Below are positions 1 to 8,351 of a stretch of DNA of 64,000 nt, piece by piece (the stretch's first letter is position 1; each line of letters begins with the position of its first letter). This DNA comes from Gp6-AA40 sp963742105. Lineage in GTDB: Bacteria > Acidobacteriota > Vicinamibacteria > Vicinamibacterales > UBA2999. Below the pieces are notes generated by a model, which did no database searches, was not told where the DNA came from, and saw only the letters and a program-made list of their open reading frames with translations. The translations under genes and the position numbers were made by a program. Location: contig CAVUKN010000004.1 of NCBI GenBank assembly GCA_963742105.1, positions 1-64,000 on the forward strand. Direction: 5' to 3'.

Positions 1-339
1 CCCGGCCCTCAGTACGTCTTCCACGATCTGCCGATCGAGCACCCGCTTTTCCGTACGCAGTTCGACGTGAAGGTGCTGCCGCAGATTCCCTCGATCCAGC
101 ATTGGCGGCAGTACGGCGGGCCCGGAGCGCCGACCTCCGAGCGCGGTGAGGACAGCGCCGTTCCCTGGATTCGCGCGATCACTGACGAGAAGGGCAACGT
201 CATGGTCGTCAGCACGCATAACACCGACATCACCGATGCGTGGGAACGCGAAGGCGAAGATCCGCGCTACTTCTACCAGTTCTCTCCTGACGGCTACGCC
301 CTCGGGATCAACGTGATCCTGTATGCGATGACGCACTAG
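1..339 (+). CDS. DUF4159 domain protein, C-terminal end (cut by window edge)
   Basis: The frame is open from the first base and stops at TAG 337-339, leaving 112 residues. An early HPLF motif and a final part reading DGYALGINVILYAMTH match the end of DUF4159 proteins, which close with a similar NVILYAMTH-type segment. DUF4159 proteins of acidobacteria are usually secreted or membrane-attached and of unknown biochemical function; many have a Rossmann-like or flavodoxin-like fold. The N-terminal part and any signal peptide lie outside the window. The family call is by recognition of the conserved end only. Confidence 0.72.
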   Translation, partial: PGPQYVFHDLPIEHPLFRTQFDVKVLPQIPSIQHWRQYGGPGAPTSERGEDSAVPWIRAITDEKGNVMVVSTHNTDITDAWEREGEDPRYFYQFSPDGYALGINVILYAMTH

Positions 340-342
340 GAA

Positions 343-440
343 GGGAACAGGGGACAGGGGACAGGGGACAGGAGGGGAACAGGGGGCAGGGGCCGCCCCT
401 GCCCCCTTTGTGCCCTGCCCCCTTTTCCCTGTCCCCTGTC
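343..440. repeat. Heptanucleotide palindromic array, AGGGGAC family
   Basis: The left arm repeats AGGGGAC with a 7-base period and the right arm carries the reverse complement (GTCCCCT), so the whole stretch can fold into one long G/C-rich hairpin. It starts four bases after the DUF4159 stop and ends just before the BlaI operators. It may end transcription of the upstream gene. It is one of about 18 arrays of this kind in the window. Confidence 0.8.
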
Positions 441-443
441 AAC

Positions 444-483
444 TACGAAACATTTCGTATTGACATCTACGAAGCATGTCGTA
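444..483 (+). promoter_or_regulatory. Promoter with two BlaI-type operators
   Basis: Two near-identical 16-base dyads, TACGAAACATTTCGTA (444-459) and TACGAAGCATGTCGTA (468-483), sit 24 bases apart. A perfect -35 hexamer TTGACA (460-465) lies between them, and a weak -10 (TACATG, 482-487) overlaps the end of the second dyad. A dimeric winged-helix repressor on either dyad would block RNA polymerase. BlaI/MecI repressors usually control their own operon, so these are the likely sites for the adjacent repressor. Staphylococcal BlaI/MecI sites centre on TACA/TGTA, so this operator differs in sequence. Confidence 0.75.
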
Positions 484-496
484 CATGATCCGCCGC

Positions 497-883
497 ATGA
501 AGCGACGGCCGACCGACGCGGAGCTTGCCATCCTGCGGGTGCTCTGGAATCGCGGGCCCAGCACTGTGCGCGAGGTGGCGGAGGCGATGCGGCATCAGGG
601 GGCGTACACCACCGTGCTCAAGACGCTGCAAATCATGACCGAAAAGGGGCTGGTGCGGCGCGACGAGGCGGAGCGGAGCCACGTGTATGAGGCCGTCGCC
701 TCGGAGGCCTCGACGCAACGCCAACTCGTCACCGACCTGATGCAGCGTGTCTTCGAGGGGTCGGCCGCAAAGCTCGTGCTCCAGGCATTGCGGGCTGGAC
801 AAGCGTCGCCGGACGAACTTGCCGAAATCCGGCGGCTGCTCGACGCGCATCGTACCGAGAAGAATCGGGGAGGGCGCTCATGA
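497..883 (+). CDS. BlaI/MecI/CopY family transcriptional repressor
   Basis: A 128-residue winged-helix repressor. The N-terminus MKRRPTDAELAILRVLW is the family signature, followed by the recognition-helix region (TTVLKTLQIMTEKGLV) and a C-terminal dimerisation part. In-frame ATGs at 476 and 485 exist, but the first lies inside an operator and both precede the expected transcription start, so 497 is preferred; it also matches the usual family start. The gene overlaps the following M56 peptidase gene by four bases (ATGA). In related systems the membrane peptidase senses a signal and inactivates the repressor by cleavage. Here the signal is unknown and no beta-lactamase gene is nearby. Confidence 0.9.
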   Translation: MKRRPTDAELAILRVLWNRGPSTVREVAEAMRHQGAYTTVLKTLQIMTEKGLVRRDEAERSHVYEAVASEASTQRQLVTDLMQRVFEGSAAKLVLQALRAGQASPDELAEIRRLLDAHRTEKNRGGRS

Positions 884-2841
884 CCGCGTTGACCGACGTC
901 ATCGGCTGGACCCTGCTGCACTTCGTGTGGGAAGGCACGCTCATCGCGGGAGTGACCGCCTTGTTCCTCGCCGCGCTCCGCGGCGCCTCGCCGCGATGGC
1001 GCTACATCGTCGTGTGCGGCGGCCTGGCGCTATCGCTCGCGGCAGCGGTCGTGACACCACTGGTGCTCCTCGGGCTCGAGCAAGCGTCTCCGATCGTCTC
1101 GACACCGGTGGAACTGCCGCGTCGTATTCTGGCGACCGCGACCACGGTCTCCCAGGTGATTAATCCCGCGGTGGCCGCAACGACGTCACCCGATCCGCCC
1201 ACCTTCAAAGTCGCTCTGACGACGTTCGTCTCGTTCTGGGTGGCAGGCGTCCTGTTACTGACGACGAGATTGGGTCTCGGTTGGTGGCAGGTGCGGCGGC
1301 TGCATGCCGCAGCGTTTGAGGCTCCCGCTTCGGAGTGGCTCGCCGTCGCGACGCGTATCGCGGAGCGGCTAGGCCTGCCGCGGCCGATTCACGTCATCGA
1401 TTCGGATGCGGTCGATACGCCGACGGTGATCGGATGGCTCAGGCCGGTGGTGCTGCTGCCGGTCGCGGTACTCGCCAACCTCAGTCCCGGACAGGTGCAG
1501 GCCATCCTTGCCCACGAGCTCGCGCACGTGCGGCGCCATGACTTCATGGTCAATCTGCTGCAGACCATCGCCGAGACGCTGCTCTTCTATCATCCGGCGG
1601 TCTGGTGGCTGTCGGCGCGCATCAGGATCGAGCGCGAACACTGCTGCGACGACGTCGCCGTGGAGGTGTGCGGCGATCCGATTGGATACGCGGAGGCGCT
1701 GACCACGATTGCGAGTCTGGTGCGTGTGCCAAGAGGCGTCACTCCCAGCGGGTCGCTCGCCCTTGCGGCAACCGGCGGTTCGCTGCTGCATCGTGTTCGC
1801 CGCCTGTTGCACCTCCCGGTCGAAAACGACCGCCGCGGGCCGAAGGCGCCGTTCGTCATCGCGGCGACGATGTTGGTGATCGTGCTCGCCGGTGCCAGGC
1901 TGCTGGTGGTCGCGCAAGCGCCGCCGCCGCTCGACGATCCACGGCTCGCGCGGCATCTCGGCCCGATGGACGTCAATCGCATTCTCGGGTTCGATTTGTT
2001 CCCCGGGCCGGTGCGCTATGCCACTGACGACCCGGCCGATGCGCGCGCCTGGGATGTGAAGGTCGCGTATCCGGGTGGCGAGCAGGCCGTCCTCGGATTC
2101 ACCGCCCGCAGTCTCATTCGCTACGCGTATTGGCTCGACGAAACTCCGGTGATGGAGGGTCCATCGTGGCTGGACAGCGGGTCGAACAGCCTGCATGCGG
2201 AGACGAGCGCTGACGTGCCGACCGATGTCGATTTTCGCGAAGCGATCCGGGTGGCGTTGGAGGGCCAGTACCGGATTTCGATTCGCCATGAATCCCGTCT
2301 GATCCCGGTACTCGGGCTGCAACCGGTCGCACCCGGTGCACTCGGCCCTAACCTTCGCCCAGCCAGCGCCGACTGCATCGAGGACATCCGCCAGCGCACG
2401 GACCTGCTGGGACCGTCGCTGCACGCACGGGGTCAGGTGGTGGTTCCGTTCTGTGGCGTGGATCACACGATACGCGGACCAATCGGTTATCGCGTCACGC
2501 TGGCCCAGCTCGCCGGATCCCTGCGTCGGTTCGGAATGGCGCCCGATGACGAGCCGGCGCGGGAAGTGATCGACCAAACCGGCATGAACGGCGTCTATGA
2601 TTTTGAGCTGAACCTCGGCTTCCTGCCGCTGGCGGCGATTGCCACTGAGCATCCGGCGGTCGGAATCGGCTTCGGTCCGATGATCCGCACCTTTCCTCAG
2701 GCGCTCGAGGAACAACTCGGGCTCAAGCTGGTGCCATCGGAAACGCCGCGGGAGGTTGTCGTAATTGCCACTGCGCAGCAGGCCGCGCATCGGAGGGCGT
2801 TCGACGCCGAGCGGGAGCTCGCCAGTCGTATCGCCGATTAG
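880..2841 (+). CDS. M56 (BlaR1-type) membrane metallopeptidase fused to a TIGR03435 domain
   Basis: A 653-residue protein. The N-terminal third has several hydrophobic segments (about residues 5-60 and 105-130). The zinc protease motif HELAH is at 212-216, with a downstream EREHCCDD segment (251-258) as in BlaR1/MecR1. A transmembrane segment near residue 325 is followed by about 320 extracytoplasmic residues that resemble the TIGR03435 family, ending in EQLGLKL plus a short tail. In BlaR1 the outer domain is a penicillin-binding sensor; here a TIGR03435 domain takes its place, so the ligand is probably not a beta-lactam. It is translationally coupled to the BlaI-type repressor, so the two should work as sensor-protease and repressor. 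This architecture is common in acidobacteria. Confidence 0.85.
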   Translation: MTALTDVIGWTLLHFVWEGTLIAGVTALFLAALRGASPRWRYIVVCGGLALSLAAAVVTPLVLLGLEQASPIVSTPVELPRRILATATTVSQVINPAVAATTSPDPPTFKVALTTFVSFWVAGVLLLTTRLGLGWWQVRRLHAAAFEAPASEWLAVATRIAERLGLPRPIHVIDSDAVDTPTVIGWLRPVVLLPVAVLANLSPGQVQAILAHELAHVRRHDFMVNLLQTIAETLLFYHPAVWWLSARIRIEREHCCDDVAVEVCGDPIGYAEALTTIASLVRVPRGVTPSGSLALAATGGSLLHRVRRLLHLPVENDRRGPKAPFVIAATMLVIVLAGARLLVVAQAPPPLDDPRLARHLGPMDVNRILGFDLFPGPVRYATDDPADARAWDVKVAYPGGEQAVLGFTARSLIRYAYWLDETPVMEGPSWLDSGSNSLHAETSADVPTDVDFREAIRVALEGQYRISIRHESRLIPVLGLQPVAPGALGPNLRPASADCIEDIRQRTDLLGPSLHARGQVVVPFCGVDHTIRGPIGYRVTLAQLAGSLRRFGMAPDDEPAREVIDQTGMNGVYDFELNLGFLPLAAIATEHPAVGIGFGPMIRTFPQALEEQLGLKLVPSETPREVVVIATAQQAAHRRAFDAERELASRIAD

Positions 2842-2960
2842 TGTGGTGGCCTGGCATGGTGCCTTGTGACACCGTGCCACCCGGCAGGGCGAGTCCGGTA
2901 GGACCGGCGAAAACGGTAGAAGTTGGGCACAGACGCCCTCGCCCGCGCTGGAGCTGTGGG
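2842..2960. repeat. Dispersed 120-base element, copy 1
   Basis: This intergenic stretch aligns over about 120 bases with 63233-63355. Shared blocks include GGCATGG, GTGACACCG, GCCAC, GCGAGTCCG, GAAAAC, GGCACAG and GGAGCTG. Short stems are possible in both copies (GGCA/TGCC and CCGG/CCGG here). It lies between the M56 peptidase and the next TIGR03435 gene. I do not recognise it as a known RNA family or insertion sequence. Confidence 0.6.
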
Positions 2961-3049
2961 CGGATCAGCGCGGTTTTGGGAGCGCGATGCGGATTCGCAC
3001 CCGGGCCCGCTACGAGTCAAAAGCCTCGGGCGGGGCAGCAGGAGGACGC

Positions 3050-3991
3050 GTGAAGAAGTCGATTGTGGCGGCGCTGACGATCGCGGCGGCGGTGGCAGGC
3101 GGGCCGATTCTGTGGGCACAGCTGCCGCTTCCCGGGCCGCCAGTCGATCCGGATTCACAGTTCGAGGCGGCGTCGATCAAAGCCGCGGACCCTTCGTCTC
3201 CCGGCTCCCGGATGATGATGATGCCGGGACGGGTCGAGGCTGATAACGTGCCGGTGCGGCTCCTGATGCGTCAGGCGCTGCGCGTCCAGGACTATCAAAT
3301 TCTGGGATTGCCGGACTGGGTCAGCAACGACCGGTACACGATCGTGGCGAAGGCGCCCGACGGATCGCCACAAAACGCCATGCCGGTCATGCTTGCCAAT
3401 CTGTTGAAAGATCGCTTCAAGCTCCTCATGCACATGGAGAGCCGCGAGCTGCCGATCTTCAATCTCGTCGTCGCCAGACAGGACGGAAAGCTCGGTGCTG
3501 GCCTGAAGCCGACGCCGGCGGAATGCCAGGCGGAGATACAGGCTCGTCGCGGCGGTCCGCCGCCAAACGGCCCCGCCGGTCCGGGCGGCGCACGCGGTCC
3601 CGCGACGGCTCCGCCGCCCCCGCCGCCGCTCGATTTCAATGCGCCGATGCCGTGCGGCATGATGCGGATCGGTCCCGGTATCGCCAACGCCACCGGGCAG
3701 CCGCTCGCCCAGGTCGTACAGTTCCTGTCACAATTCACCGGTCGTCCTGTCTACGACAAGACCGGACTCACCGGCATGTATGACTTCAACTTGAAATGGG
3801 CACTGGAACCAGGGGGCGGCGGCGGACCATTCGGTGGGCCTCCCCCCGGAGCCCAGCCACCGCCGGTTGATCCCGATGCGCCGAACATCTACACGGCCGT
3901 TCAGGAGCAACTCGGTCTCAAGCTCGAAAACGCCAAGGGTCCCGTGGACGTCATCGTCATCGATCGCATCGAGCGGCCGATGCTGGATTGA
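3050..3991 (+). CDS. Secreted TIGR03435 family protein
   Basis: A 313-residue exported protein of unknown function. Translation probably starts at GTG 3050, four bases after GGAGG (3041-3045); this gives a signal peptide (MKKSIVAALTIAAAVAGG, then WAQ). The mature part has the family pattern: FEAASIKA near the start, a central Pro/Gly-rich insert with AGPGGARGPATAPPPPPP, then YDKTGLTGMYDFNLKW and the end EQLGLKLENAKGPVDVIVID. TIGR03435 proteins are expanded in acidobacteria such as Solibacter. It follows the M56 protein that carries the same domain, so the two may respond to or bind the same ligand. An open frame upstream to 2987 has no ribosome-binding site and was not used. Confidence 0.85.
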   Translation: MKKSIVAALTIAAAVAGGPILWAQLPLPGPPVDPDSQFEAASIKAADPSSPGSRMMMMPGRVEADNVPVRLLMRQALRVQDYQILGLPDWVSNDRYTIVAKAPDGSPQNAMPVMLANLLKDRFKLLMHMESRELPIFNLVVARQDGKLGAGLKPTPAECQAEIQARRGGPPPNGPAGPGGARGPATAPPPPPPLDFNAPMPCGMMRIGPGIANATGQPLAQVVQFLSQFTGRPVYDKTGLTGMYDFNLKWALEPGGGGGPFGGPPPGAQPPPVDPDAPNIYTAVQEQLGLKLENAKGPVDVIVIDRIERPMLD

Positions 3992-4030
3992 ACGGCGGGC
4001 CTGATTCGGCCTGTTGCTGCGGCGCAATAG

Positions 4031-4648
4031 ATGTCCGTTATGAAGATGGACTCGCGAGTGGACGCGTACATCGCGAAATCAGCCGATTTCGCCAGGCCGA
4101 TACTTGCGCACTTCCGTGCGGTCGTCGAAGAGGCCTGCCCGGACGCGGTCGAGACGATCAAGTGGGGGACACCGTCGTTCACCTACTGCGGGTCGGCGCT
4201 CTGCAGCATGGCGGCCTTCAAGCAGCACTGTTCGGTGGGCTTCTGGAGGGCGAACCTGCTGACGCTCAATGGCAAGCCGCTCGGCATCGGCGCTGACGGA
4301 CAGCTGTCGCACATCACCGCCATCAAGGACCTGCCGTCGCGCAGCACCCTCATCCGACTCGTCAAGCAGGCGGCCAAACTGAATGCCGACGGCGTGAAAG
4401 AATCAGTGATGTCAGGTCGAAGTCGCACCCCGCGGGAAGCGCCGCCGGTGCCGCCCGATCTGAAGCGCGCGCTCGCGACACACCAGAAGGCGCGCGAGGC
4501 GTTCCAGGCATTCCCACCGAGTCACCAGCGCGAATACGTCGAATGGATCACGGCGGCCAAGCGTGAGGAGACGCGCGCGCAGCGGGTTGCGACAACCCTG
4601 GAATGGCTCAGCGAGGGCAAGCCGCGCAACTGGAAATACATGAAGTGA
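4031..4648 (+). CDS. YdeI/OmpD-associated family protein (DUF1801 plus OmdA domains)
   Basis: A 205-residue cytoplasmic protein. Residues about 15-110 form a DUF1801-type fold (ACPDAVETIKWGTPSF is characteristic). Residues about 140-203 match the OmdA tail, including FPPSHQREYVEWI and the C-terminal EGKPRNWKYMK. Family members have been linked to peptide resistance and stress in enterics, but the biochemical role is not settled. ATGs at 4031, 4040 and 4046 are all possible starts; none has a clear ribosome-binding site. Confidence 0.83.
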   Translation: MSVMKMDSRVDAYIAKSADFARPILAHFRAVVEEACPDAVETIKWGTPSFTYCGSALCSMAAFKQHCSVGFWRANLLTLNGKPLGIGADGQLSHITAIKDLPSRSTLIRLVKQAAKLNADGVKESVMSGRSRTPREAPPVPPDLKRALATHQKAREAFQAFPPSHQREYVEWITAAKREETRAQRVATTLEWLSEGKPRNWKYMK

Positions 4649-4744
4649 GCACGAGTGCTCGGGCTCGAGCGGACGTCCGCGTCTCGAGCGTCATCGCGCC
4701 GGCGTCTGGCCGGCCACCCGGGAGTGTTCCACTTTCCACTTCTG

Positions 4745-4750
4745 TACAAT
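4745..4750 (+). promoter_or_regulatory. -10 element of a probably leaderless transcript
   Basis: TACAAT ends six bases before GTG 4757. A transcript beginning at the usual distance from this hexamer would start at the GTG itself. No Shine-Dalgarno sequence precedes the codon and no clear -35 is visible. Confidence 0.5.
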
Positions 4751-4756
4751 CGGTGT

Positions 4757-6142
4757 GTGTCCACTCCGCGTGATCTGAACATCTGCAGCAACATCCTGGA
4801 AACCATCGGCAATACGCCGATGGTGCGAATCAACGCCATCACGCGCGGCGCGACCGACGCGACCGTTCTCGTCAAGCTCGAAACGTTCAATCCGGGTAAC
4901 TCGATCAAGGACCGGATGGCTGTCCGGATGATCGAGGACGCCGAAAAATCCGGGGCGCTCAAGCCCGGCGGCACGATCATCGAGGGCACATCGGGGAACA
5001 CCGGAATGGGGCTGGCGATTGCTGCCGTGGTCAAGGGATACCGGTGCATCTTCACCACCACCGACAAGCAGTCGAAGGAGAAGATCGACGCCTTGAAGGC
5101 GTTCGGTGCGGAGGTGATCGTCTGCCCGACCGACGTCGACCCCGAGGATCCGCGATCGTATTACTCCGTATCCTCCCGCCTCGAGCGGGAGATTCCGAAT
5201 GCCTGGAAGGCCAATCAGTACGACAACCTGTCGAATACCGCGGCCCATTACGAGCAGACGGCGCCCGAGATCTGGAAGCAGACCGACGGCAAGGTGACAC
5301 ACCTCGTCGTCGGCGTCGGCACCGGCGGTACCGTCAGCGGCGTCGGCCGCTACCTGAAGGAGCGCAATCCGCGCATCAAGGTGTGGGGAATCGACACCTA
5401 CGGCTCGGTGTTCAAGAAGTACAAGGAAACCGGGATCTTCGACAAGAACGAGATCTATCCGTATGTCACCGAGGGCATCGGCGAAGACTTCCTGCCGAAG
5501 AACGTCGACTTTTCCATCATCGACCACTTCGAGAAGGTCACCGACAAGGACGCGGCGGTCATGACCCGCCGGCTGGCGCGTGAGGAAGGCATTTTCGCCG
5601 GCAACTCAGCGGGATCGGCGATGGCCGGCGTGCTGCAGCTTCGCGAGCACTTCACGCGCGACGACATCGTCGTCGTCATCTTCCACGACCACGGCTCGCG
5701 CTACCTCGGCAAGATGTACAACGACGAGTGGATGCGAGCGAAGGGGTTCCTCGAGGTGACCGGCATGACCGCCCGCGACCTCGTCGCGCTGGGCGTGTCG
5801 GGCGAGCTGTATGCCGTGGAGTGCAGCCGTCCCATCGAGGAGGCCGTGCGGATCATGAGCGATCACGACTTCTCGCAGATTTCAATCACCAATCAGGGGC
5901 GCGTCGTCGGGTCGCTCAACGAGGCGCACCTGTACGACCAGTTCGTGCGTGACCCCGACCTGAAGAAGAAGCCGGTCGAGGCGATCATGCAGCCGGCCTT
6001 CCCGTTCGTCGACGTCTCGACGCCGGTGGAACTGCTGTCGACCATGATCAGCCTGACCAATCCCGCCGTTCTGGTGCGTGATTTCAAGACCGACAAGACG
6101 TTCATCATCACGAGGTCCGACATCATCCGCGTGCTCATGTGA
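4757..6142 (+). CDS. PLP-dependent cysteine synthase / cystathionine beta-synthase with C-terminal CBS pair
   Basis: A 461-residue fold-type II PLP enzyme. The substrate region NTPMVR (19-24) leads to the Schiff-base lysine in NPGNSIKDRM (Lys51), the substrate loop TSGNTG (78-83) and the phosphate-binding GTGGT loop near residue 183. The last 115 residues form two CBS motifs (from about ARDLVALGVSG), which in eukaryotic CBS are the regulatory AdoMet-binding module. It joins serine or O-acetylserine with homocysteine or sulfide; sequence alone does not separate CBS from cysteine synthase, though the CBS tail favours cystathionine beta-synthase or a regulated hybrid. The start is taken at GTG 4757 because the homology begins directly after it; an ATG at 4655 would add 34 non-homologous residues. 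Confidence 0.88.
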   Translation: MSTPRDLNICSNILETIGNTPMVRINAITRGATDATVLVKLETFNPGNSIKDRMAVRMIEDAEKSGALKPGGTIIEGTSGNTGMGLAIAAVVKGYRCIFTTTDKQSKEKIDALKAFGAEVIVCPTDVDPEDPRSYYSVSSRLEREIPNAWKANQYDNLSNTAAHYEQTAPEIWKQTDGKVTHLVVGVGTGGTVSGVGRYLKERNPRIKVWGIDTYGSVFKKYKETGIFDKNEIYPYVTEGIGEDFLPKNVDFSIIDHFEKVTDKDAAVMTRRLAREEGIFAGNSAGSAMAGVLQLREHFTRDDIVVVIFHDHGSRYLGKMYNDEWMRAKGFLEVTGMTARDLVALGVSGELYAVECSRPIEEAVRIMSDHDFSQISITNQGRVVGSLNEAHLYDQFVRDPDLKKKPVEAIMQPAFPFVDVSTPVELLSTMISLTNPAVLVRDFKTDKTFIITRSDIIRVLM

Positions 6143-6151
6143 GCGGCGGCG

Positions 6152-6493
6152 GGGTGCGAGGGAGACACTCGAGGGTGCGAGGGGGGTGACGCTCGCGGGT
6201 GCGAGGGGGGACGCTCGCGGGTGCGAGGCGGGTGACGGCGGGTGCGAGGGTGACGCTCGCGGGTGCGAGGGGGCTGACACTCGCGGGTGCGAGGGAGCGA
6301 CACTCGAGGGTGCGAGGCTGACGCTCGCGGGTGCGAGGGAGCTGACGCTTGCGGGTGCGAGGGGCTGACACTCGCGGGTGCGAGGGGGTGACGCTCGGGG
6401 GTGCGAGGGAGACACTCGAGGGTGCGAGGGTTGACGCTTGCGGGTGCGAGGCTGATGCTTGCTGGTGCTAGCTTCACCCCCGATGGTGCGAAG
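6152..6493. repeat. GTGCGAG hairpin array, forward orientation (R1)
   Basis: About 15 tandem copies of a 20-24 base unit: constant GGTGCGAGG, a short variable G-rich part, then GACGCTCGCG or GACACTCGAG. Each unit is itself a small inverted repeat (GCGAG...CTCGC). The array begins nine bases after the stop of the PLP enzyme. The same unit recurs in opposite orientation at 7110-7400 and 11282-11379, so R1 and R2 flank the four-helix-bundle gene as inverted arms. There are no unique spacers, so this is not a CRISPR. Confidence 0.85.
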
Positions 6494-6631
6494 CCAAATA
6501 GCTTGCGAGGGCATTGAGGAGGCGATGGTCGTCGACGCAGTGCAGATATCGCGACACGAGTTGAATTGCTTGTCGCAGTAATCGCGCACGGGCGTTCCGC
6601 TTGCCGCGATTTGCGGCCACATTCCGCAGGC

Positions 6632-7054
6632 ATGCGGCGTGCTCTGACGAGATTCGTGAGTGGCGCCAGGCATTACAGCGAACTGATAGTCTGGCAACTG
6701 GCCGACGCGATTCGCGTGAACGTATTCGCGCTGACCGGGCGACCTGAGTTCAGGCAGGATTTCAAGCTGCGGTCCCAGACCGACGACGCGATTGCGTCAG
6801 TGTGCCGCAATATTGCCGAAGGATTCGGCGGCACAGATGCCGAGTTCCGACACTACTTGATTATCGCGAGGATGTCACTGAACGAAGTATCCGACTCGCT
6901 CCGATCCGCCCGCTTAAAGAACTACATACGCGAGGATGATGTGCACCCGATTTCTGCCCTCAGCCGTCGGCTGCATCGAGCGCTCGCCGGACTAATCCAG
7001 CACTTGGAGAACAAATTAGCGCGAACCCGCCGCCGGCAATCGAGCGAAACATAG
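6632..7054 (+). CDS. Four-helix-bundle protein (23S rRNA intervening-sequence protein / Avd-like family)
   Basis: A 140-residue, mainly helical protein. The family hallmark is the central NIAEGFG (60-66) followed by GTDAEFRHYLIIARMSLNEV; SELIVWQLADAIRVNVFALT fits the first helix. Relatives include proteins encoded in 23S rRNA intervening sequences and Avd, the accessory protein of diversity-generating retroelements, which binds nucleic acid and reverse transcriptase. No reverse transcriptase or template repeat is visible here, so this is a solitary copy. ATG 6632 was chosen; the ATG at 6566 would add 22 unrelated residues. The gene sits between two inverted GTGCGAG arrays, which suggests that protein and repeats may form one element. 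That link is an inference. Confidence 0.82.
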   Translation: MRRALTRFVSGARHYSELIVWQLADAIRVNVFALTGRPEFRQDFKLRSQTDDAIASVCRNIAEGFGGTDAEFRHYLIIARMSLNEVSDSLRSARLKNYIREDDVHPISALSRRLHRALAGLIQHLENKLARTRRRQSSET

Positions 7055-7109
7055 GGGCGCGGCGGCCCCCAGCGGGCGCTTTCAACTGGCACCAGGCGAG
7101 CGTCAGTCC

Positions 7110-7400
7110 ACCTCGCACCAACGAGTGTCCGGCCCTTGCACCCACCGAGGTTCAGCCTCGCACCGACGAGTGTCGCGCCTCGCACCCACAAGGTTCAGCC
7201 TCGCACCAACGAGTATCGCGCCTCGCACCCACCAGGTTCAGCCTCGCACCGACGAGTGTCCGCCCCTCGCACCAACGAGTGTCGCGCCTCGCACCCACAA
7301 GGTTCAGCCTCGCACCAACGAGTATCGAGCCTCGCACCCACGTATCGAGCCTCGCACCCACCAGGTTCAGCCCCGCACCAACGAGTGTCGCGCCTCGCGC
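7110..7400. repeat. GTGCGAG hairpin array, reverse orientation (R2)
   Basis: About 14 copies of a 21-22 base unit beginning CCTCGCACC, the reverse complement of the R1 core. Two unit types alternate: one continuing ACGAGTGTCGCG and one continuing CACCAGGTTCAG. It fills the space between the four-helix-bundle gene and the nucleotidyltransferase. The array has no stop codons in two forward frames, but the peptides are low-complexity repeats and are not considered coding. Confidence 0.85.
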
Positions 7401-7424
7401 GGATCGCATACGATCGCTCCCGCT

Positions 7425-8351
7425 GTGCGACCGAAGTCGGTTCAGGAAACATTCACCGGGGCGCTCGACGGGTTGCTCGAGCAGGTGAAGCGGGACCGGG
7501 CGATCCTTGCCGCGGTGCTGTGCGGCAGCCTGTCGCACGACACGGTCTGGGCGCGGTCCGACATCGATTTGCTGCTGATCACCATCGACGATCGCACCAC
7601 CGGTCTCTCCGATATCGCGCTGAACGCCGACGGCGTCAACGTGCACGCATTGTTGATGCCGCGCAGCGAGTTCCGCCGAACGGTGGAAGGCTCGGTCAAC
7701 AACTCGTTCTTCCATTCGTTCCTCGCCAAGGGGCGTCTGCTGTATACGCACGATCCGTCGATTGCGGATCTCTGTGCCGGCCTGCACACGATCGGGGAGC
7801 GCGACTCGCAGCTCCAGCTCCTGCGCGCGGGGACTGCCGCGCTGCCGCCCATCGACAAGGCACACAAATGGTTCGTGACGCGCGGTGACCTCGACTACAC
7901 GGCGCTCTGGATTCTCTTCGCCGCCACATCTCTGGCGAGAATCGAGGTGATCGGACGGCGCCTGCTCGCCGATCGCGAAGTACTCCTGCAGGCGCTGGCC
8001 CTCAATCCGGGTTTGTTCGAGACGGTCTACACGAAACTGCTGAACACTCGGAAGACCAAGAAGGACGTTCAGGCGGCTCTCGACGCGATTGACACCTATG
8101 TCGCCGATCGCGCGCCGCAGGTGTTCGCGCTCGTGATCGATTACCTTCGCGATGCGGCGGATGTCCGATCGAGCAGCGAGATCGAAGCGCACTTCAAGCG
8201 CCACTACGACGTCGGCGGCGTGGTCACGGCCTGCGAGTATCTCGCCCATCGAGGCCGGATCGGCAAAGCCGCCACGTCGGTGCGGCTCACCAAGCGGAGC
8301 ACCGTTGACGTGGAGGAGCTGGCGTTCTTTTTCAGCGACGGCCATGACTAA
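7425..8351 (+). CDS. Nucleotidyltransferase domain protein
   Basis: A 308-residue protein. Residues 34-48 (GSLSHDTVWARSDID) carry the GS...SDxD signature of the DNA-polymerase-beta-like nucleotidyltransferase fold: glycine-serine followed by the metal-binding acidic pair. The C-terminal 200 residues are helical and not recognised. GTG 7425 is preferred: it lies just past the repeat array, and TACGAT (7409-7414) is placed as a -10 for a leaderless or very short-leader transcript. The gene overlaps the UvrA-like gene by eight bases, so the two are co-translated. That pairing hints at a role in nucleic-acid handling or stress, but the substrate is unknown. Confidence 0.75.
   Translation: MRPKSVQETFTGALDGLLEQVKRDRAILAAVLCGSLSHDTVWARSDIDLLLITIDDRTTGLSDIALNADGVNVHALLMPRSEFRRTVEGSVNNSFFHSFLAKGRLLYTHDPSIADLCAGLHTIGERDSQLQLLRAGTAALPPIDKAHKWFVTRGDLDYTALWILFAATSLARIEVIGRRLLADREVLLQALALNPGLFETVYTKLLNTRKTKKDVQAALDAIDTYVADRAPQVFALVIDYLRDAADVRSSSEIEAHFKRHYDVGGVVTACEYLAHRGRIGKAATSVRLTKRSTVDVEELAFFFSDGHD

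Noticed and set aside
2842..2960. HDV-like ribozyme in the dispersed element because of GGCATGG
   Set aside because: The nested pairing needed for that fold could not be drawn; the shared heptamer alone is not evidence.
6152..7400. CRISPR array
   Set aside because: The repeated units are adjacent without unique spacers, internal hairpins vary, and no cas genes are near.
7110..7424. Open frames through the R2 array giving peptides such as repeated SLAPTS and PRTNE
   Set aside because: Both frames are open only because the repeat lacks stop codons; composition is low-complexity, no start signal exists, and the real domain begins after 7425.
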